Assembly (NCBI GenBank): GCA_035578905.1
Contig: JAQJVL010001104.1
Location: 62,001-126,000, forward strand
Direction: 5' to 3'
Origin: Stictocephala bisonia
Taxonomy: Eukaryota > Arthropoda > Insecta > Hemiptera > Membracidae
Length of the DNA stretch: 64,000 nucleotides
Part shown: piece after piece, positions 55,501-58,500 of the stretch
Layout: every line of letters starts with the position of its first letter
Position numbering within the stretch: the first letter of the stretch is position 1
The notes under the pieces: generated by a model
What the model saw: the letters and a program-made list of their open reading frames with translations, nothing else
Database searches by the model: none
Told to the model about the DNA's origin: nothing
Program-made: the position numbers and the translations under genes

Positions 55501-58500
55501 TACAAATGGCAATTCAGAACAAACCCCGTGGTTTACCATCGTCTGGCATCATTTTCCTTCATGAAAACGCCCGACCCCACAGTGCTCGAAAAACCAAAGA
55601 CCTTCTTGAAGAATTTCAATGGGATGTTTTTAGCCATCCACCATACAGCCCAGATTTAGCTCCCAGTGACTTTCATCTGTTCATGCACTTGAAGAAAATG
55701 GCTGGGCTCTTAGAGGTTTGAGGATGATGAAGAACTCAAGAATGCAGTCTCTAGCTGGCTCAAGGCACAGGCGGCCGATTTTTATTCTGAAGGGATTTGT
55801 AAGTTAGTGCAAAGATATGATAAGTGTTTGAATGTTTTTGGAAATTATGTTGAAAAATAGCTGAAAGATGTAGTTTTAGGATGTATATAATAAAATATTT
55901 TTAATTATGTCTGAGTTTTATTTAAAGCACACCGGAGGTTACTTTCCGAACGGCCCTCGTATATTGTATTTCAATTATGTTTTTTTGGGTAATTTTTTAC
56001 ATATGTATCTTACAAAAGGCAAACCTAGCAAGAATAATAAAGAACACTAAGGACAGTAACCCTTGTTGAATTCATTAAAATATATATATTTTTGTTTGAT
56101 GTGTAAATTTTGAGAAATTGTAGAGTCTGAAAATGAATAGCTTTATATAATATTGCACAATTACTCTCAATATTCATCTTCAATTTGGTTGGAAGATTAA
56201 TTCAATTAATTGTTAAAATAGGCCATATTTTAATTTGAATCTCAAGAATCAAACTGTTCAAGTATAAAATAAGGAGCAGTTTATCTTATACAAAATAAAT
56301 TAATTTATAACATCTAAACTAATAAGAGTCAAAATAACACTGAAATTCAAAGTGCTAAGAAAAATAGCTATGTCGAAATTGGCAATTAAAACCTGAAAAG
56401 GTAAATTCACATTAAAATTAAAAGTTATTGATTATGAGTACGCCGTTAACTTTATCAATACATACCTTGGTACAAGCGGTTCTTTCGCTGTCACTTCTGG
56501 GATTCTAGGACCATCTCCCTGAACTCTGAAGTACCGTATCCCAGCAATGGAGTTCTCCACTGCTGCCACCAGGTGGTTCTGAATCTTCTGGAAAATCTGG
56601 TTGTTCAGCTCTTCCAATTTTCTCTTAAAATCTTCTGTGCACCTCCTCAGACGAGAATCTTCATCAAAGCTATCACTCCTGAATCACAACTTGAATTAGT
56701 ATTCCTCTCTTTGAAAGACCATATAACTAACTAATATTTATAATTAAAGCAGTAACAAGATATGTATTTATGGATTAAAATTAAATGTAAAATCAAATGT
56801 AAAAATTATGTTCAACATGCAAAATAAATATATGTCTTTAACTCATTGACGCAGGGCAAAAACAATACTTATTGAAAGAGGTGACAATTAAATTTATTTC
56901 AAAATGCAAATTAATTTAAAATAGATTTGAAGTTTATAAAACATTCAATGAAATAAATATGAATTTATACAAAATAATTCTTATTGAAATACCATTGCAC
57001 TTGGTTTTTTAATGTACTTCAAGAACAAATGTAATTTTTTGAGAAAATAATAATACTGTAATACAAAAATTTACTGTAAATATTGTTCCAATCACTTTGA
57101 CAGCTATTCACAGACTAAAACTGATACAATGCCAAGTTTATATTTCATTACTCAGTTTATTAAATCAAACACTACTCTACGCATATTTCTTTGTATGTTT
57201 AACTTTTACACTTTTTAAATACTGATTAATTTTATTATAGGTTTCAGTTTTTGTTATGAATTAGTTATAAATGTCCTTTATCTTATTAAATAGTATAGAG
57301 GTTGTATTATTTTTTCACATACCAATTCATTAACAATAACCAATCCCATTTTGTTTTTTTATAAGGAGACTTAATTTTTAGATATACCTTGGTTTATCCT
57401 ATTTATTATTTAAATAGTATTGTTTTTTTTCTCTCTTTAGCTTGCTTCAGCAGTGGTTCTGTGTTTTAATAAAATGATATGCTCTTTATCTTTTATTTAG
57501 TTATTTAATAAATGGTGCCTTTTCTTTTGAATCCTAAATTAACTATTTTTAAACCAAGGTATTGATGGTATCAGTATTGAGAATCGGGAACTGATTTACT
57601 GGTATAGAAACAGTATCCAGAGTCAATAATGATAGTATGAAATCATCACTAGTCAAAATATAAGAAACCGACTGCTCCACAAACATAAATGACAGAAGAT
57701 TTTGTATAAATAGTTAATGATTCATCAATTATTCAAGTTAGATATTAAATTAAGGGCTAGCATTCTCAGAATCCAAATATAAGGAAAGAAAGAAATATGA
57801 GGTTAAGAGTTTTGGGGGGAAAATGCTAATAAAAGATAACTATAAACTTTTCTACAAACCAATGTACCACACTAAAATAGAAAAGCAGAATTTTATTTGT
57901 ATTATTACTTTTTTTGTCATGCCTCTTGATCCTGCAGGGTTTTCTGGAATCAGATGTGCATTTCCATTAATATTTATATTACTTAGTTTTTAGTATCACT
58001 GAGGATGCCACACTAGTGGCAAAATGCGCTTCTGATTCCAGAAAACCCTGCAGGATCAAGAGGTATCACCAAAAACGTAATAATGCAAATAAAATTAGGT
58101 CCTGCCCTGGTAAAAGAAATAAAAATCATACATTTAATTAAGAGTCATAAAATATTCCTATTTTAATTCTGTATTTAATTTTTTTTTTTTTTTTTATAGT
58201 GAATAAAATTATTACCTTACACTGTAGATATTTTAAAGATCTTGACTAGGCTAAGTGTATGATACCCAATTTTTAAGGAGATGAAACAATCATAAAGTGA
58301 CAATTGTACATCTGCACTGCTCATAGCAATGAAATATTCAATATATTATCTAAATAATTCTCCTGACTAAAAGCTGTTAATCAGCATCTGTAAAAAAAAA
58401 TAAAATAAAATACTATTACCTATATACATTATACAGCCTAAGTGCCAATTCAATGTCAACAGTTGCATGAAGCCTTCGAAACTGAGGATCTGGTATCAGC

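Larger units (their letters stand above)
49378..55959 (+). mobile_element. mariner transposon interrupted by a LINE
   Basis: Inverted ends CGAGGGCCGTTCGGAAAGTA at 49378 and (reversed) at 55959, with TA on both sides (49376-49377, 55960-55961). Without the LINE and its 6-bp duplication the element is about 1325 bp, normal for mariner. Transposase halves are annotated separately. Confidence 0.93.

Noticed and set aside
49523..55721. Reading the mariner and LINE as one fused gene
   Set aside because: The GGTCAT duplication and poly(A) tail show an insertion; the mariner frame resumes after the LINE.
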